A stretch of DNA of 64,000 bases. Origin: Varroa destructor. Its lineage: Eukaryota > Arthropoda > Arachnida > Mesostigmata > Varroidae. Below are positions 12,717-24,008 of the stretch, piece by piece. The DNA lies in the NCBI RefSeq assembly GCF_002443255.2, contig NW_019211455.1, forward strand, positions 23,843,954 through 23,907,953. Direction: 5' to 3'. The notes under the pieces were generated by a model. The model ran no database searches and had not been told where the DNA came from. It was given only the letters and a program-made list of their open reading frames with translations. Both the position numbers and the translations under genes were made by a program. Position 1 is the first letter of the stretch. Each line of letters opens with the position of its first letter.

Positions 12717-12998
12717 CCAATTCTCGAGGCGGCTTGGAAGAAGTAGGACAAGCGGTGAATGGTGGAGAAAGTCGTCTCTCATATCTTGGAGAACGCATAG
12801 TCGTTACTTCGGAGGGCGGTAACAACGAACAGACGCTTAGTTTTCCATCCGAAGGGACCCCTCGTGACGCCGCGCAGCTCCCGCGTCACCACGCGACCTC
12901 TGAGCGGGCCTTAACGAATCAGCGCGATATGAGCAGTAGGTAGTGCCACCTAGCCGATTGTATTGGTTTAGAGCGCACTAATCACACGGCGATCACTA

Positions 12999-13013
12999 CA
13001 GCAGCAGCAGCAG
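12999..13013. repeat. (CAG)5 trinucleotide microsatellite
   Basis: Five perfect CAG units in sequence with no supported reading frame. Confidence 0.9.
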
Positions 13014-13351
13014 GCGTAATGACAGGAGCTGGACTTGGCCGAGCTAGATAAAACGTTCCAGATACCTGAATATTTTGCTTAATAATATTCGTAGTATTTG
13101 ATCTCAGAGAAGGTATTATACGGTACTAACTAAGATCATTCGCCACAGGCCAGATCATACGAAATTAAATTCGCAAAAATAAAGGCAAAACAAAGACGAC
13201 ATCCTTATTAGGCGTTTATAGTCATACGAGAGAAGGCGATCCAATGAGGTCAATATACCGAAACTTCGATTGTCGTAGAGGAAGCTGTCGGCAGCAATGC
13301 ACGACCAAGTACGAGTGCGATGATTATCCGATGACCATGCAGTAATTCGGC

Positions 13352-13711
13352 GTGCCGATACCGGATTTTCATGGTCGACGATGTTTCTTTCTTCAAAATT
13401 TTTCATGGTCTTTGTTTAGGCTTGTGCAGTATCGTCGAATCGGTACCGGCTCGCGCACCGGTAGACCACAGCACTTTCGTAGAGACACTGGTGCTTCGTC
13501 GCCGCTCACCATCCCTGCCGCAGCTGCTGCTCCGGGTAAAGTCCTTCTCCTTTCGAGTACTCTGCTTTTTGCGATAACGATGATAATGGCCGTAACTATA
13601 GCCTATGGCCTGTTTGGGCCTGCAGGCGCGATTGGGTCGTCACGAAGAGTGAATGTGCATTCGCTGACCGATCCGTCTACCGATAAACGACCACTATTTA
13701 GCCGTCTCTAG
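13352..13711 (+). CDS. Unrecognised ORF, 119 codons, with a hydrophobic segment
   Basis: Opens with GTG, not ATG, so it would have to be an exon or start internally. After a basic first half it has a hydrophobic run of about 30 residues including VLLLSSTLLFAITMIMAVTI, long enough for one membrane helix, followed by a small-residue segment (GLFGPAGAIGSS) and a polar tail. No family is recognised. No strong acceptor or donor pair was found, so it remains a candidate only. Confidence 0.14.
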   Translation: MPIPDFHGRRCFFLQNFSWSLFRLVQYRRIGTGSRTGRPQHFRRDTGASSPLTIPAAAAAPGKVLLLSSTLLFAITMIMAVTIAYGLFGPAGAIGSSRRVNVHSLTDPSTDKRPLFSRL

Positions 13712-13952
13712 CCTTCTGCCAGCCGACATTTAGATATCAATTAAGGTTTTTGTTCTGTAATAGTCGCAGTGATAACCATCTTTCCGATATAGAGAAGACC
13801 TAGAACCCGCTGCCAGCATCACAGTCATCAACGGACCAGTGGAATTGCTGTTGTTTTTGTTATTGGTAGCGCTTTGGCTCCTTTTACAAGCTACTGTTGA
13901 CGGTACTGGTGATCTGCGCCTACAATTAATTCTATGTTATGGTTGACTATTT

Positions 13953-14052
13953 NNNNNNNNNNNNNNNNNNNNNNNNNNNNNNNNNNNNNNNNNNNNNNNN
14001 NNNNNNNNNNNNNNNNNNNNNNNNNNNNNNNNNNNNNNNNNNNNNNNNNNNN
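13953..14052. other. Assembly gap, 100 N
   Basis: Exactly 100 consecutive N. A round 100 is normally a placeholder for a gap of unknown size, so distances across it cannot be trusted. The right edge begins with an ATATATAT run, suggesting that a simple repeat broke the assembly. A frame called across the gap is meaningless and is not listed. Confidence 0.97.
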
Positions 14053-14108
14053 ATATATATTAGAGCTGGTGGGTTCAGCTTTGTAGTTAAATAGCAGGAA
14101 ACTACACT

Positions 14109-14750
14109 TCAAAGACGTTCATCCTGGCCTCCTAATGTGTTTCTACGTAAGTTACTATTAGTTACAAGTTGGCCACGCTTATGAGGATGTCCTTTAATGC
14201 CCACTAACTTTGCGTTGCTCCCCCAAGATCCTTCGGTGTCTCCTTTGTACACTTGTCTGGGTTGATTCCTAAGCCGGGTAGCACAACTACTAGCTTTTGA
14301 CGTGATCAAGGGCTTTGGACGAGCCTGCAGCAGCAGAAGCAGTCTTTCAATATACCTACCAACGGTCCGAAGCACACGCCGTCGTAATGCATGTAGTGAT
14401 AGCGGCTGTTCACCCTGCTCTATAAGATTAATGCTCATTTTCCTGTGAAGAAATCGCGGATCCCTATTCAACGGAGTAGAGAGGGACGCACTTTTGTGGC
14501 TCTCCCCAGCTAGCGACTGCACGTCGCAACCACGTATGAATTCCACTTTGAACCGTATCTGCCTGTCCGGAAAATAGTACGCCATCGGGCGGCGTATTTT
14601 TCTACTAACGTTCAGTGGCCCTGATAACAGTTTGGTAACAAAGCTGATTTCTCTGATTCCGAAAGGACCGGCCGCAATTTCCTCATTTAAGTGTGCCTTC
14701 ATCAATTGACCTTTCATTTTACACATAACATTCGTATTATTGCCGCTCAC
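14109..14750 (-). CDS. Longest uninterrupted frame in the window, 213 codons, unrecognised
   Basis: The frame opens with GTG; its first ATG is codon 9. It runs to a TGA ending at 14109, just right of the N gap. The product is basic and leucine-rich in the middle (ERLLLLLQARPKPL around residues 138-151), with FPDRQIRFKVEFIRG around residues 64-78 and a basic, glycine-containing C-terminal third. No transmembrane helix, zinc-binding pattern or catalytic motif was seen, and I recognise no family. A frame this long is only marginally expected by chance in 64 kb. It could be an exon, part of a degraded element, or noise. The nearby gap prevents checking what follows. Confidence 0.28.
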   Translation of the reverse strand: MSGNNTNVMCKMKGQLMKAHLNEEIAAGPFGIREISFVTKLLSGPLNVSRKIRRPMAYYFPDRQIRFKVEFIRGCDVQSLAGESHKSASLSTPLNRDPRFLHRKMSINLIEQGEQPLSLHALRRRVLRTVGRYIERLLLLLQARPKPLITSKASSCATRLRNQPRQVYKGDTEGSWGSNAKLVGIKGHPHKRGQLVTNSNLRRNTLGGQDERL

Positions 14751-14855
14751 CGGGAAGTTAATGTGCTATGATCGATGCATTGAGGGTTGCATTTCTAACG
14801 GTCTGAGCTTCAGATTTCAAACGCAGGTTCTGTACGTTGATATGTCTTCTTTCAG

Positions 14856-15026
14856 GGCAGTGACAGGAATTTCTGGCTTTTTCTTCGTCCACAGAGTGGT
14901 ATCGGGCTTCTCCGGCGTATGAAGCTCAGACCACTTAACTCCACCTACAAATCGAGTCTAGCTTCCGTGATGCAATTATCAAAAGTAACCAATTTTCGAA
15001 CGCTTGATAGGAACACGCTGAATTGA
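14856..15026 (+). CDS. Candidate 3' terminal exon, 56 codons plus stop
   Basis: A strong polypyrimidine acceptor (ATGTCTTCTTTCAG, ending 14855) is followed by a frame open for 56 codons to TGA at 15024-15026. The product is basic (LLRRMKLRPLNSTYKSS) with no recognisable motif. A second frame after the same acceptor stays open for about 21 codons. No poly(A) signal lies close downstream. Low confidence because one good acceptor plus an open frame is common by chance. Confidence 0.13.
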   Translation, partial: GSDRNFWLFLRPQSGIGLLRRMKLRPLNSTYKSSLASVMQLSKVTNFRTLDRNTLN

Positions 15027-18000
15027 AGTTTGACCTCCGCTTCATCTAGCAGTGCTCGTTGACCGCATACAATACATTCAAACGTCGTCCTTTCTTAGCC
15101 GGCCTCCGCCGGGAAAAAGCGTTTATGCAGCTACCGCTTAACGCATTACCACGCTCCCGTCCATCGACCTTAAGACCGAATTAAGCGCAGGTCATTCGTT
15201 GGACGCGCCTGCTTTACAACCTGATTTGGCGGACTTTGCGAACCTCAACTTATTACTTGGGTTTTCGAACTTTGCTCCCAATATGTTGGTTGTTCAAACA
15301 GCTCCTTCTCTATTTCGACCACATCGATAGACACCCTATCACTCTGTTGATACTCTTCTGCCATCGTTGTTGTTTTTAAACTTTTGCACCCATATCAATT
15401 GTATAATGAATGTATGTGTAGAGATTGTACGGCAAACGAAGCAGCATACTTTCTCATTTGTAACTCAACTGCATCTGAACAAAGGACAACATTATGTGTC
15501 AAATGGACCACACTTGGCGGCGGTCGTGTCCGCCAATGACAATGTCCGCATGTGCAAAATTTGGTCCAACAGTTCGCGCTGGGCAGATGGTCAATCCACA
15601 GATCTGACCGTAACCACATCTTGTCTGTGGTGTATATATTACTAATACGATAAACAGCTTGCTAGTACCCATAATGTCCCCACCTTTCCTTCAGCCGCTG
15701 TTATATATCGGAGTACCATGACGGTAATGAAAACGCAATAACATACATTCTACCATTCCAGACCAGTTGCTATTTGTTTCACTGGTTCATATTCCGCTCC
15801 CACGGTCAGTCTGTCTTTGTTTGTTTGATCCTTTCCAAAAGTATTGAAATACATAAAACAACCTAAAGCGACGATTATCTGGAGCCGGCCATAAGAAGGC
15901 CGTCCGTTGAAACGAATCGATTATAGTGCGGACCTTTCGCCGTCGCTGGCTACTCCCGATGAGTTTTAGTTACGTACTGGTAATAGCAGTAGCACTACCA
16001 GCAGCAGCCGCCGCTCCCTGGGTGGCTAACTTCCAGCTTTTTGTATGACGTTGTCGGTGTACTGTGGACCGAGTGGTAGGGGGAGAGATAGGGAGCAAAC
16101 TGTGTATACCGATGGTCCTGCTGTTGTTTGACGACGTTTAGCAATACTCAGCCGTACTGGTGTAACTTTAGCGAATGATTCGTGCATTTCGAGCACGAGC
16201 GTCATGGTGTCGAGGTGTACGATAGACAATCGATGCGATACTCTGAGCGACGAAAGCGTTGTGCGTGCTAGGCCGCCCAATGGGCTGCAGCCATTGTGAT
16301 GTGCTTATGCTCGTGGGCAGAAACGACCCCACAGACAATGCTAACAGAGTCCGGATATTTTAATAGTATAGAAAAAATAACCATCGTGTACATAGACGAT
16401 GGTTGGGCAATAGATGTAGCGGGAAGAAGATGAATGGTAGCGTTTTGCGCTTGGTCGCGTACAAACGATACGGGTCTCGCGACTTCGCGTAAAATTACAA
16501 AAAGGAATATAGGGTAATCTGAGAGCATTACCGACAAATAAGGCCTATGTAGGTGAGCACCTTTCTTGCTTTGCTAATAAAATGACGGACAGAGGCGCCA
16601 GCACCATAAGCAGCAGTGAGTACACAAATACGGATCGTACCGTAGGGGTTGTCATGGATGTACTGGCTAGTCCTCACGCGTTAGAGGTATAGTGAATAAT
16701 AAGTAGCTAGATGAACTGATTGAATAAATCAAATAAAACATGAGACAACATTAGAAGAAAGACGGATGCTGTACGTGAGCAGGTTAAGGACAGGCAGCCC
16801 GTCAGGCTTTAGTGAAGAACTGTTTTAAATGTGACTGCGGAACTAATAACCCATTCTATAAAGAATTCGAATCTGGGAAAGTTTTCAGTAACGTTAGAAA
16901 AGAGAAAACAATGTATCTGTCAACAAAGCTGTGCCGAGCCGATATTGAGATCGGCAATGATACGAAAGGCTCTGTATTTCATGTTACGACATTAGGCTAT
17001 GTAGTGGTAACATCGACTACCTTTAAATGACATAACACAACATACGCAAGTCAGGACGAAACACCGATTACAAAAAGCGCGGCTGACTATGGAACATACT
17101 GCTTGAAGAAGCAAGACGCTTTTCATAAACCTTTCTGAGCAAGTTCAGAGGCAATACTTCAGTGTCTGAAGCGATACCCTCGTTACTCACTGTCTTACAG
17201 ACTGCTCGAAAGCCGATGTCTCACGAATGTATTTTGGATATGAATGTTTCAGCCGTATTTTGCGTCCGTTACTATATGATGGCATTATCAAGTAGGGTTT
17301 TCCTACATGCAACTATTCGTTTTCCTTGTTTTAGCTTGAAACTCTAAATGTGGCCACTTGCGCTCGGAGAGAGCAATTTAAAAGATCTATCTGTGTGTGC
17401 CTGTCAAAATAATCACAATCGTCCATCAACCCTCCAAGCCTCGAAGTGACTGGCGTCAAAGACCACCTGATGAGTCTTGGCTGTTGTTTCTCGTCGAGTC
17501 TCGGTCGGTGCCTACACTTCGGACACAGCGTCGTACTTTGACAATGTGAAAGCTGGCACTTTTGTTCAGCTATTCGATGCGCAGTAGGCTAGATATCAGT
17601 AGACCGAAGCAACGTATATGCGGTGTATCCTCTGCGCGTTAGTGTTTGGCTGCCGCAGACCAAAGCGGTAGATACAGTATGTTTAGAGTGCGTGCTAGGG
17701 TAACACAGGATTTGGCCCAGCGCAATTAGGAGCGTCAGCCTAAAGCAAAGCTATAGCCGTTGTGGTGAGCTTAAAAATGAATGTTATTATCGATAATGTC
17801 AATGGACTAGGGAGGCGTAAACAGCACGGCTTGTGAAGGCCTCGTTGCATGAAGTTTCGCCCGGTGCAAGTGGCATCGTTTTCGAATGTAATGGCAAGTT
17901 GCTTACCACCTACAGCTGCAGCGCGAGTAGGGCTAAGATTCTGCCACTGATCGTCGGCCATAGAACAGCGAAAAAGACTATAGAAGAATGTAGAAGCAGA

Positions 18001-18129
18001 AGATACGCCACTAGCAGCAGCACGAAGTAATTGCCGCCCGGCTATTATGAACTGTCGCCGCTGCAATAGTGGACTCGTTATAGCGTAATATATCCTGAAG
18101 GAGGAGTCGAGGACAAGGGATATTCAAGG
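15027..18129. other. Non-coding stretch
   Basis: No supported gene. Contains short unrecognised frames (for example 15367-15645 plus and 16026-16280 minus), a 9-bp hairpin at 16379-16404 listed separately, and no paired splice signals that I trust. Confidence 0.55.
16379..16404. repeat. 9-bp perfect inverted repeat, 8-base loop
   Basis: AACCATCGT at 16379-16387 pairs exactly with ACGATGGTT at 16396-16404. It is isolated, with no terminator-like T run or other context, so it may be chance. Confidence 0.6.
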
Positions 18130-18399
18130 ATGGATAAATTCGGCTTGAGCGCTGTTACCACCGAAGCGGCCTCAATAGTGACAGCGGGACAACTGTCAGA
18201 CTTTGTAGAAGCGAACGCAACAGCGCTCATCGCTACCGTTCGTAGGAAGAAAAATAAAGGGACAATGGCAAAAATAGCGGACCATAGCAGTCATGCGAGC
18301 GTAGTGGAATTGTTAAAGAAATCAGCACAAACTGCCAATCTATACAAGAGCCATTCTACAGTAGTGTCTTTCAATAGCAGCCATAGTTATACGGGGTAG
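18130..18399 (+). CDS. Unrecognised small ORF, 89 codons
   Basis: ATG-started frame with a hydrophilic, alanine- and serine-rich product. It has a helical-looking first half (SDFVEANATALIATVRRKKN) and no signal peptide or membrane segment. No family is recognised. It overlaps the end of the minus-strand 192-codon frame by 60 bases. No TATA box, acceptor or poly(A) signal supports it. Confidence 0.13.
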   Translation: MDKFGLSAVTTEAASIVTAGQLSDFVEANATALIATVRRKKNKGTMAKIADHSSHASVVELLKKSAQTANLYKSHSTVVSFNSSHSYTG

Positions 18400-18918
18400 A
18401 TGCCTCTTGCGCCAGCTCACTGACCCTAGCGATTTGTTGCCGTCAACGGATCTCTTTCTCTCCCTCCCTTCACCTCCCTCCACGTTTGCGTTTCCCTCGT
18501 TCGTTGGTAATATAATATATAGTGTGTCTGATGCTATGATTTTTACCCGATTTGATCGGATTCGCTTTCTTCCATTTTTACTCTGCTGCCGGTCTTCTGT
18601 TCGGCGGCGACGCGCAGCCAGCCGTTGCCAGCCAGCTGTACCAGAACAGGGGTGACATTGATGCTGTATGCTGTGTATAGGAGGAACGACAACGAAACCA
18701 TGTCGGGAAGGGCATTTCAAAAGCCAGTAGCCATAGAGCAGGACATAGAAAGAAAAACAGAACAGCATCGTGACTCTTTGCCTCCTCTCCTCCGCGGGAC
18801 CTTTGTGAGTACACTCACTCTGTTCGAGGGGTTCACGCTCTAGCAATGAATTGTTGCAGCCGGTATTTCCCGTTGGCCATTCGTCAAGATGGAAAGCGTG
18901 ACTAGCGTTATTTTGCAC
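18340..18918 (-). CDS. Unrecognised ORF, 192 codons
   Basis: The second longest uninterrupted frame. The product has one hydrophobic patch (LFCFSFYVLLYGYWLL, around residues 52-67) and very basic runs (ARRRRTEDRQQ, GRKRIRSNR). The segment GGEGRERKRSVDGNK is written by the polypyrimidine tract at 18451-18481, so part of its openness comes from low-complexity DNA. No family is recognised and no splice boundaries stand out. Probably a chance frame, though its length merits a search. Confidence 0.18.
   Translation of the reverse strand: MQNNASHAFHLDEWPTGNTGCNNSLLEREPLEQSECTHKGPAEERRQRVTMLFCFSFYVLLYGYWLLKCPSRHGFVVVPPIHSIQHQCHPCSGTAGWQRLAARRRRTEDRQQSKNGRKRIRSNRVKIIASDTLYIILPTNEGNANVEGGEGRERKRSVDGNKSLGSVSWRKRHLPRITMAAIERHYCRMALV
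18451..18481. repeat. 31-base near-pure polypyrimidine tract
   Basis: All bases are C or T except one A. On the minus strand it is a G/A tract with GGAGGG words. Such tracts can form triplex (H-DNA) structures or serve as long pyrimidine tracts ahead of splice acceptors, but no convincing acceptor follows directly. Confidence 0.75.
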
Positions 18919-20333
18919 GTCAGAGCGAACAGAATCCAGAGATACACGACAAGTGAATGATCAGTACGTGTTTTCTGCCTACACAGGTGGCAATTTCAAT
19001 AATTCTCTTTGCCATAGTTTTATTTTCTACTTGCGCCGGGTAGACATGCCATATATATAGTCTGTCATAGGTCTATACGCCAAACTGGAATAAATGTTTG
19101 AAGTTCTACATTCGCTAATATTAAGCGTTATTGCGAGGCTGGATTTCGAGCAACGCCTTATGTCACGTTGCGCGGTCCCCTGTCTGAGCAGTTGCAGAAG
19201 AGGATATGTTATGTTACTTTACGTCGACTGCTTCACAACCGACCGGAGGAGCTCGACAGGATCCCTAGAGTTGCGGTCGAACACCTTTCCTAAAACGTTC
19301 AAGCCACACTTATCGTGCCGGCATCTTGATGGTCAGATTCCATAAATGTGATATTCTGCTTAATACATAGAGATAAGGTTATTATTCAGTTACATTGAAA
19401 CATTCTTTTCTGCGCTAGGTGTATATAGAGCTGATGTTATGTTTATATGCAGCAGCAGATGAACTGCTGCCACCGCCATCCTGCCGCGCATCCTCTTCGC
19501 TAGCGGCGTCATCTTCCTCGATTTGTTATGTACGACGCTTCAATAGGGTCAATTCCACTCTACGCCGCTCAAGTTTACCGCACGTTGCCTGCAGCAGCTG
19601 GATGTGTTCAACGCGTTGATTCTATCGCTGATCCCGATGCTAGGGCTCGAAATCCTCGCCTCCAGGGCGTCCGTCCAGAAAGAAGCTCAGAGACAAGCAC
19701 AGATCAGTCGGCTTACAAAAGAGCCACAGAAGCACCACGGACAGTAGAAGGTTCAGCACTTGCGGTCACAACCTGAGCAATCCTTTAGCTATCGCCGCTG
19801 TCAGTCCGGTCTCTACTCGTCACGCTTCTCCCTATCAATAATTAAGTTTAACGCGCCCGATAGAATTCAGTGTATGATACCTATGACCATATGGGAAGCT
19901 CTGTTAACATCGCACCCTTTCTTGTGGCTATATACAAAAAAAGAAAGGATGCTGTGAAGGAGCTGTAGTGGATCATCCGCTTGAACCGGCTCATTGCCAC
20001 ATGTAGCAGAAACAGCAGCATTAGTAAGAATCGTCGTCCCCTTGGTGATCGAATGTGGCTCCAACGATACCACGTAGAACGGACCAAAGTTGGACAAAAT
20101 GTGGTTCGCTGTTGGTCCTCGTTTCAGAGAGCAGGTGGTAATGCTAGTGGACCTTTTTGATATAGACATCGATTCATTCATTCATTAATCTATCGCAGCT
20201 ATAACCTTGTTATTACTATTTCTAGAATTGATGCAGCTGTCTGCTGGTCTTTTTGAATTTCTCAGGAAGTCGAAATGAAAGCAGCAGAGTATACAAATAT
20301 AGTAGTAAAATCATATGTACATCGATTCCATCC

Positions 20334-20759
20334 TTAACAGAGGCATCTCGTCAGCATTTCTTTTGTTTGTTCGTAGGCAAGAAACGGACGATCAACGTTC
20401 CGATCAGTACTCATGAAGTCGGCTTGCGACAAACAGCCCCGCGTGCCAGCAGCGCGGTGATGCACATAGTGCTGAAAAAAAATCGGCCTGATGGATGTCA
20501 CATATGCAGCCTCGATCGGCGTCTGATCTATCCTTCTCAATTGTCCCCCCTTCAAATACGTTTTTCTACGCGAAAGTCGGTCATAACCGTATATATGAAT
20601 GATTCTGCTTGATGTCAATCCAGCTGCGAATGTTGCTGCACCACCCAGCCGAGAAATACTACAGGAGCTCTCCTCTTTGTCTATAATGTGTTTGTACCGG
20701 CATCGTCGATTACGGGACGTGGCAACGGTCCAATCAACGACAATATACGATGAAGACAC
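20334..20759 (-). CDS. Unrecognised ORF, 141 codons
   Basis: The product is mixed and moderately basic, with no hydrophobic helix, cysteine pattern or known motif. Overlapping plus-strand frames of similar quality exist (20253-20612). Nothing in the flanks (TATA box, acceptor, donor, poly(A) signal) singles it out. Listed for length only. Confidence 0.1.
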   Translation of the reverse strand: MSSSYIVVDWTVATSRNRRCRYKHIIDKEESSCSISRLGGAATFAAGLTSSRIIHIYGYDRLSRRKTYLKGGQLRRIDQTPIEAAYVTSIRPIFFQHYVHHRAAGTRGCLSQADFMSTDRNVDRPFLAYEQTKEMLTRCLC

Positions 20760-23700
20760 CGGTGAACTAAAGTGACGAGCGGTCTTCGCTCCAACCCGCG
20801 TTGCTGGTTCCGATCTTCCTAGTTAGTGGCCTTCAAATGATTCCCGGTTATGTAGCGACAGCAGATTGACATAAAACTGTGTACTTTCTAACGCCTGCCG
20901 GAAGTGCGCACCCGCTGCTACACCGCGCGGACCCCATGAACCTTTGATGACTTTTCGACCAGAGGTCGCCCTAAAACGGATTCAGCAGTTTCTGAAACGA
21001 ACGTAAGCTTCACCATTCTCCCGCCCTTGTTTCTCAATTGCCGCTGCTAATAGCGTCATCGCTGCCGAGCCCGACATGTAGTACGCTACTGCTCTGTGCT
21101 ACCTGCCGCTCATAAGCTTAAAAACGTCCAGAATATCCGGATCTTTGTGTTTTAGTATGTGGATCCAATATCTGTATCCAATAAGTAATAGGGTAGTCGT
21201 ACATAGCTTTCGGCAGATATACCGCGGAATTGAGAAACTCTGATATTCCCGTTATGAATTAGGGCCATTACAATAGCTAATGGGCATTCATGTACTATCT
21301 TCACTGATTTGGCGTTTTGTACGCGACGCACAACTAATGCTGGGCACAAAAGTGGTCTGTGCTTAGTTACGACAACTGCAGCTCACGACGAACTTATCGG
21401 TGTCTCTCAGCTTGGTCAGTATTTGTGTTATAGTAAATTTTTTCTTCATATATATGCAAAGTACAGCACCTAAAGTGGGATAAAAATTTGCCGTTGCTGG
21501 TATCCGTGCGTCAGCTATTCCTTGTATGAGACACAGGCTTGTCCTTTGTACAACAAAACGACAGATCTGCCGTGGCCGACAGATGACGCGGCCTCGTATT
21601 CGGAATTTGAGTAAGAATCAGTTATTTAAGCATTGAATAAACCGAGATGATCAACTTCTTAACTCACTTCAAGTCAGCGTGTACCAAATATGTATGCGGT
21701 CGCAAACGAAGCAGGAGCAGGTTTCAACGCAGCGGATTTCCACGACCGAGGAAGAACACGACAGGCTCCAAAGTAGATCGCTACCATCCAAAAATGCATT
21801 TCAAATGGTCCTTCTATCTTGATCTGGGCGTTAGAGAAAAAAAATGATGCGCCTAGCGTACGATGTAACGGATTATTCACAACCGCCCCAGATACACGGC
21901 CTACATCATAAAAACCCCTCAAATCAAAAAGACAATAAAATCTAGAAATTCAAGCGGTGTTATTTGCTACTCAGTGGTCTCGGGAGCAGAACAGTAGATC
22001 GTCTTCAATTTTTCCCTGAAGAAAATTTTTCTCTTCAATGCAGAAGTGCACTGCTGAAATGATCTCTGATTTGTTCACTATCTGAAAGATGTACCTACTA
22101 TGGGCGGAAGCCAGTTTTCGGTTAAAGGTCAAATTCTGATTTGTATGAGTGTCCAGTGAAGAAGACCTCGTACTACCATCATTTTACCAGAAAGAAAGTC
22201 TAGATTTTCAACTATTGGTTTACTAAGTGTGGAGCGTTATTCGGCAAGTATCCAACAATTTTCGAGACGACAACGTCTGCTCGCTTCCTTATGCTGTAAA
22301 AAGTGTTTGCGGAATTTCAAAGGAAAGGAGCACTTGAAACAAACCTGTAAGTGGGTTAGAAACCGAATTGGAACTATAGTCGCTCTGAATGAAGCTTCCA
22401 TCGAATAAACGTCACTGTCAGAGACCATACTTTTAGCACGTGTAGAAAATTCTGTTTAACTATCTGTTTTTATTTAGATATTACCTTAGAGGCAAAGCAT
22501 AAGGAAGTCTTAATTTGGATGCCTAACCATATATAGTTCATAGCTGTGAGCGGTTCTGGACTCCGCGGCCAGCACTGGTGATCTGGCATCAATTTCTCGG
22601 TCTCGATGCTCAAAAGCGTATCATTGACCGATATTATCGCACTACATTTTCAACATCGGAGACCCATCAGTTTTCCGTAGCATATTTATATACAGCTGTA
22701 CAAACTGTATCGGAAGCGTTCAAGCATCGTTTGCCGTCAGAAATTGCGTTAAATTCGTCAAGAGTGTACCATAGATAACGAAGCTCGTACCACGTCCATC
22801 AGCTCGCTGGATTACTGGAGGCATCGCAAGCAATATCGTTCAATAGCTTCTGGAGTTTGGTGTCTGATCTATCGATGCATATAATGGTGCGGGTCATACC
22901 GTTCCTCTGCTTTCTATTATAATTCAAGTCGTAGTAGAAAACAGTACACAAACTGTTATACAACCGGCTACTGCAAACAGGAACAACGACGACGGATTTT
23001 GATCGTTCCAACGACCAATCATCCGTCCGCTCGTCGACCTATTGATCTATCTATCAACATGAGACAGGTGCTAAGGGTGACTGACGCTACTACTACGACT
23101 AACTTCAGCTGTTTCTTCTACTGCCTACAGCTACTCAAAAAAGGTCTTTGGAAATGGGCTGCAACGCGTGAACGGTGAAGAATCCTTCTTCGTTATAGAC
23201 ACAATTTCGCCGGAATTGAACCGAAGCCGATCGTAACCAGCTAAAGTCGCCGGCCACGATTTCGCAGTATCGTCCTTCTCGCGGTTAGCAGCGAGAGCGA
23301 GCACCAGTACAAAAATAGACGTACTCGTTCGCCCGGACTCGCAATAAACACCAGTAGCAGTTGCAACAGCAGCAGAAGCTACAGTTGCGGCTAGCAGGAC
23401 GGGTCGCAGTAAAAGGTCGTTGTTTCGCTGCCTTCTTCAACTAAAGGTTCGATGAAGTGGTGCTGGCGAGCGCATTTTGAAGACAAAATCAACGGAAGAC
23501 AGAGAAATGAGATTGCAACGAAACGTGGTCGTAGGACGGCGACGATAGCAGCAGAAACGCCAACAGAAAAAAAACACGGCGAGGCTGATGCTAAGAACAC
23601 GGAACCCAGGATGGCACGCATCGCGTAGCCATTAAAATGTGTATACTCTTAACCAGAATTAGGCAGCCCTCGTTTCGTTGGTAGATACCGACAATGAATC

Positions 23701-23985
23701 ACAGAGAAACAGGGGCCGAAAGTAGTACGTAAAGCAGATTACGCCATCTGGTTCTTTCTCAAATGATCTGTAGATAAAATGAGGCGGCACGTATGATAAT
23801 GATATAAAAAGTGCGGCCCGAATGAGACTAGCGAATAAAACACATCATTTACTACGCATATGGTGCTCACGGCTGATTCATGAGGAAAGCGATGCGCGGA
23901 CAAAGGTTCGTCTAGGGAGTCGGTTTGTCAGACCAGCCGTGCGAGCTTATTTCGACCCATTGTGGATATGATAGATTGCAAGACA

Positions 23986-24008
23986 GGGGGTGGGGTGGGG
24001 TGGGGGGG
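23986..24008 (+). promoter_or_regulatory. Potential G-quadruplex tract (GGGGT repeat)
   Basis: Four G runs of 5, 4, 4 and 7 bases separated by single T residues, the canonical pattern for a very stable parallel G-quadruplex. It stands alone in a G-poor neighbourhood. G4 tracts are associated with promoters, replication pausing and mutation hot spots. No transcription unit is established next to it, so its role is open. Confidence 0.85.

Larger units (their letters stand above)
11111..13351. other. Non-coding stretch
   Basis: No supported gene. Short frames of up to 83 codons occur on both strands, with no domains or paired splice signals. The 12000-12250 segment is AT-rich. A degenerate ATCT/ATCC tetranucleotide run is at 12695-12716 and a CAG run at 12999-13013. 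Confidence 0.55.

Noticed and set aside
13891..14112. A reading frame spanning the N gap
   Set aside because: Almost half of it is unknown sequence; the frame is an artefact of translating N.
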